This document shows positions 62,556 through 64,000 of a stretch of DNA of 64,000 nucleotides, piece after piece. The DNA comes from an uncultured Flavobacteriaceae bacterium. Lineage in GTDB: Bacteria > Bacteroidota > Bacteroidia > Flavobacteriales > Flavobacteriaceae. The stretch is from positions 124,001 through 188,000 of the forward strand of contig CANLWN010000006.1 of the NCBI GenBank assembly GCA_947494825.1, read 5' to 3'. The notes under the pieces were generated by a model. The model was not told the DNA's origin and made no database searches. It worked only from the letters and a program-made list of their open reading frames with translations. The stretch's first letter is position 1; every line of letters starts with the position of its first letter. Made by a program: the position numbers and the translations under genes.

Positions 62556-63494
62556 TTAGAAGTTATATACCACTTCTAAATTGTAGCCTTTGAGTGCGTT
62601 TTTTGCCTTGTCAATATCTTCGGTGAATCCCAAAATGTACCCGCCACCGCCTGAACCACATAGCTTCAGATAATAATCATTGGTGTCAATTCCCTGTTTC
62701 CACAACTTGTGAAACTCAGAAGGAATCATGGGCTTAAAATTGTCCAAGACCACATGGGACAATTGTTTAAGATTGCGAAAGAGGGATTTAACGTTGCCGT
62801 TGATAAAATCCTCTACACAGGCGTCGGTGTGTTTAATAAACTGATTCTTTATCATACTCCGGAAACCTTCCTGTTTCATATTGTCCATGAAAATCTGGAC
62901 CATGGGAGCCGTTTCCCCAGTGATCCCACTGTCCAAAAGGAACACAGCCCCTTTACCTTCCAAATTCTGGGAAGGAATGCTTGTAGATTCAATGTTGTCC
63001 TTGGAATTGATAAGGATGGGCAGGCTCAAATAACTGTTCAAGGGGTCCAAACCCGAGGATTTTCCGTGAAAAAAGGATTCCATTTTTCCGAATATGGCCT
63101 TTAAGCTTAACAGTTTCTCCCGTGTAAGATTCTCTAGAACAGTAATCTTTTCCAAGGCGTACTTATCATAAATGGCTGCAACCAAAGCACCACTACTTCC
63201 TATACCGTACCCTTGGGGGATAGAACTGTCGAAATACATTCCGGAGGCAACATCCCTTTTTAAGGTGTCGAAATCGAAGCGCACCAATGCCGGTTCTTCT
63301 TGCTGTATTTTTTCCAGATAAGCCACAAAATTCTTTAAGGCCATATTGGACCGTAGCACATCCTCGGAGGTTTCCCCATCCGTTTTCAACGCCCCTTTAA
63401 AAAAATTATATGGAATGGAAAGTCCTTTGGAATCCTTAATAATGCCGTACTCCCCAAAGAGCAGGATTTTAGAATAAAATAAGGGTCCTTTCAT
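62556..63494 (-). CDS. mvk: mevalonate kinase (GHMP family)
   Basis: 312 residues. FGEYGIIKDSKGLSIPYNFF at the N-terminus, GHMP ATP loop PQGYGIGSSGALVAAIYDKY, GLDPLNSYLSLP and the C-terminal KLCGSGGGGYILGF. It phosphorylates mevalonate; with the next gene it shows a mevalonate pathway for isoprenoids, usual in Flavobacteriaceae. Confidence 0.9.
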   Translation of the reverse strand: MKGPLFYSKILLFGEYGIIKDSKGLSIPYNFFKGALKTDGETSEDVLRSNMALKNFVAYLEKIQQEEPALVRFDFDTLKRDVASGMYFDSSIPQGYGIGSSGALVAAIYDKYALEKITVLENLTREKLLSLKAIFGKMESFFHGKSSGLDPLNSYLSLPILINSKDNIESTSIPSQNLEGKGAVFLLDSGITGETAPMVQIFMDNMKQEGFRSMIKNQFIKHTDACVEDFINGNVKSLFRNLKQLSHVVLDNFKPMIPSEFHKLWKQGIDTNDYYLKLCGSGGGGYILGFTEDIDKAKNALKGYNLEVVYNF

Positions 63495-63566
63495 CGTTTT
63501 GTATCTGATTTGGCTATGAAAAAACTGTGTATTGACAAGATCCTATATTGGTCAATACATTCCAAA

Positions 63567-64000
63567 TTACAGTTTTTTGGCTCCAAAACCAATTCTATCG
63601 CAAATATACTGCCCGTTTTGACAATATGCAACCAACTCATCCTTAATAAATTGCAAAACCTGGTCTTTTTCGTTTTCCGGATAGAGCACATGCACGTTGG
63701 CTCCGGCATCCAGGGTGAAACAGACATGGGTCTTTGATGCATTCCGATATTCCCATATTTTATTAATAATCTCCAAGGTATTGGGTTTCATCAACATAAA
63801 ATAGGGCATGCTACTCATCATCATCGCATGCAGGCTCAAGGCCTCGCTCTCTACCAAGCTGATAAATTCCACCAAATTCCCATCGGTGAAAACAGGCTGC
63901 AGTGCCTTTAGGTTTTTCCCTGCTTGTTCAAATCGCTGCTTTGCGAAAGGGTGGTTGTGCATCAGGTCGTGTCCAAGGGTACTGCTTACTTGTTTTTCCC
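63567..64000 (-). CDS. mvaD: diphosphomevalonate decarboxylase (5' end cut by window)
   Basis: The frame is open through the right edge; about 144 residues of the C-terminal part are present. SSTLGHDLMHNHPFAKQRFE (spanning the edge region), EALSLHAMMMSSMPYF, KPNTLEIINKIWEYR and CFTLDAGANVHVLYP match MvaD. It makes isopentenyl diphosphate. It is transcribed toward mevalonate kinase, 72 bp away. Confidence 0.93.
   Translation of the reverse strand, partial: EKQVSSTLGHDLMHNHPFAKQRFEQAGKNLKALQPVFTDGNLVEFISLVESEALSLHAMMMSSMPYFMLMKPNTLEIINKIWEYRNASKTHVCFTLDAGANVHVLYPENEKDQVLQFIKDELVAYCQNGQYICDRIGFGAKKL

Overview
The window comes from a member of the Flavobacteriaceae (Bacteroidota), probably a marine genus of the Maribacter/Zobellia/Arenibacter/Muricauda kind. 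The evidence is an LptC/CoaX/PpiD envelope cluster, TonB-dependent receptor genetics with ECF sigma and FecR, a mevalonate pathway, an N-acyl-ornithine carbamoyltransferase type of arginine pathway, small flavobacterial membrane proteins, promoters of the TTG-N19-TAnnTTTG type and few Shine-Dalgarno sequences. This placement is inferred from gene content, not from a database search.

Layout. 1-7353 (minus): a seven-gene envelope cluster running from coaX through an outer-membrane barrel, a TPR protein, LptC, a small membrane protein and a CNNM/CorC protein to a PpiD-type chaperone cut by the window edge. 7406-7610: tRNA-Phe with a canonical promoter and an unusual leader. 7631-14857: an accessory stretch beside the tRNA. 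It holds an HU-like/DUF4469 protein, an array of eight 22-bp phased imperfect palindromes, an FGE-sulfatase-fold secreted protein, an orphan SUKH-type immunity protein, a lipoprotein VOC protein, an AraC regulator with a small monooxygenase, an S26-type peptidase and a ParDE toxin-antitoxin pair; several of these genes are bracketed by short direct repeats. 15024-19169: M1 aminopeptidase, secreted and small unknown proteins, YegP-like protein, tiny membrane proteins.

19259-22541: a salvage or catabolic trio (nucleoside hydrolase, sugar-kinase-like phosphotransferase, lipoprotein ADP-ribosylglycohydrolase), facing a GH32 fructan hydrolase. 24244-30183: an arsenosugar locus (rhodanese, TIGR04282 glycosyltransferase, purine nucleoside phosphorylase, ArsM, PiT transporter, DUF547, TIGR04283 glycosyltransferase). 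The radical-SAM enzyme ArsS, normally the partner, is not in the window. 30261-35384 (minus): a degenerate amidase, Omp85-like protein, GH113-like enzyme, barrel and a second DUF547 protein. 35617-42688 (plus): an FAD oxidoreductase, a membrane polyferredoxin, a MORN/YwqK-like protein and three glycosyltransferases.

42911-51848: a compact nine-gene arginine operon (GNAT acetyltransferase, argG, argC, proC, argD, argF-prime, argB, argE, argH), mostly with 4-bp stop/start overlaps and a structured leader. 51912-59760: an outer-membrane barrel, an ATP-grasp ligase and a seven-TM transglutaminase-like protein on minus, next to a sigma-FecR-TonB receptor operon on plus. Three of these genes carry the same bipartite motif (GGGTGAA, about 9 bp, ACC..TTCC) just upstream, which suggests that one ECF factor controls both units. 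59790-64000 (minus): RluB-type pseudouridine synthase, a nitrilase, a UbiA prenyltransferase, mevalonate kinase and a truncated diphosphomevalonate decarboxylase.

No rRNA, CRISPR array, integrase, transposase or prophage was seen.
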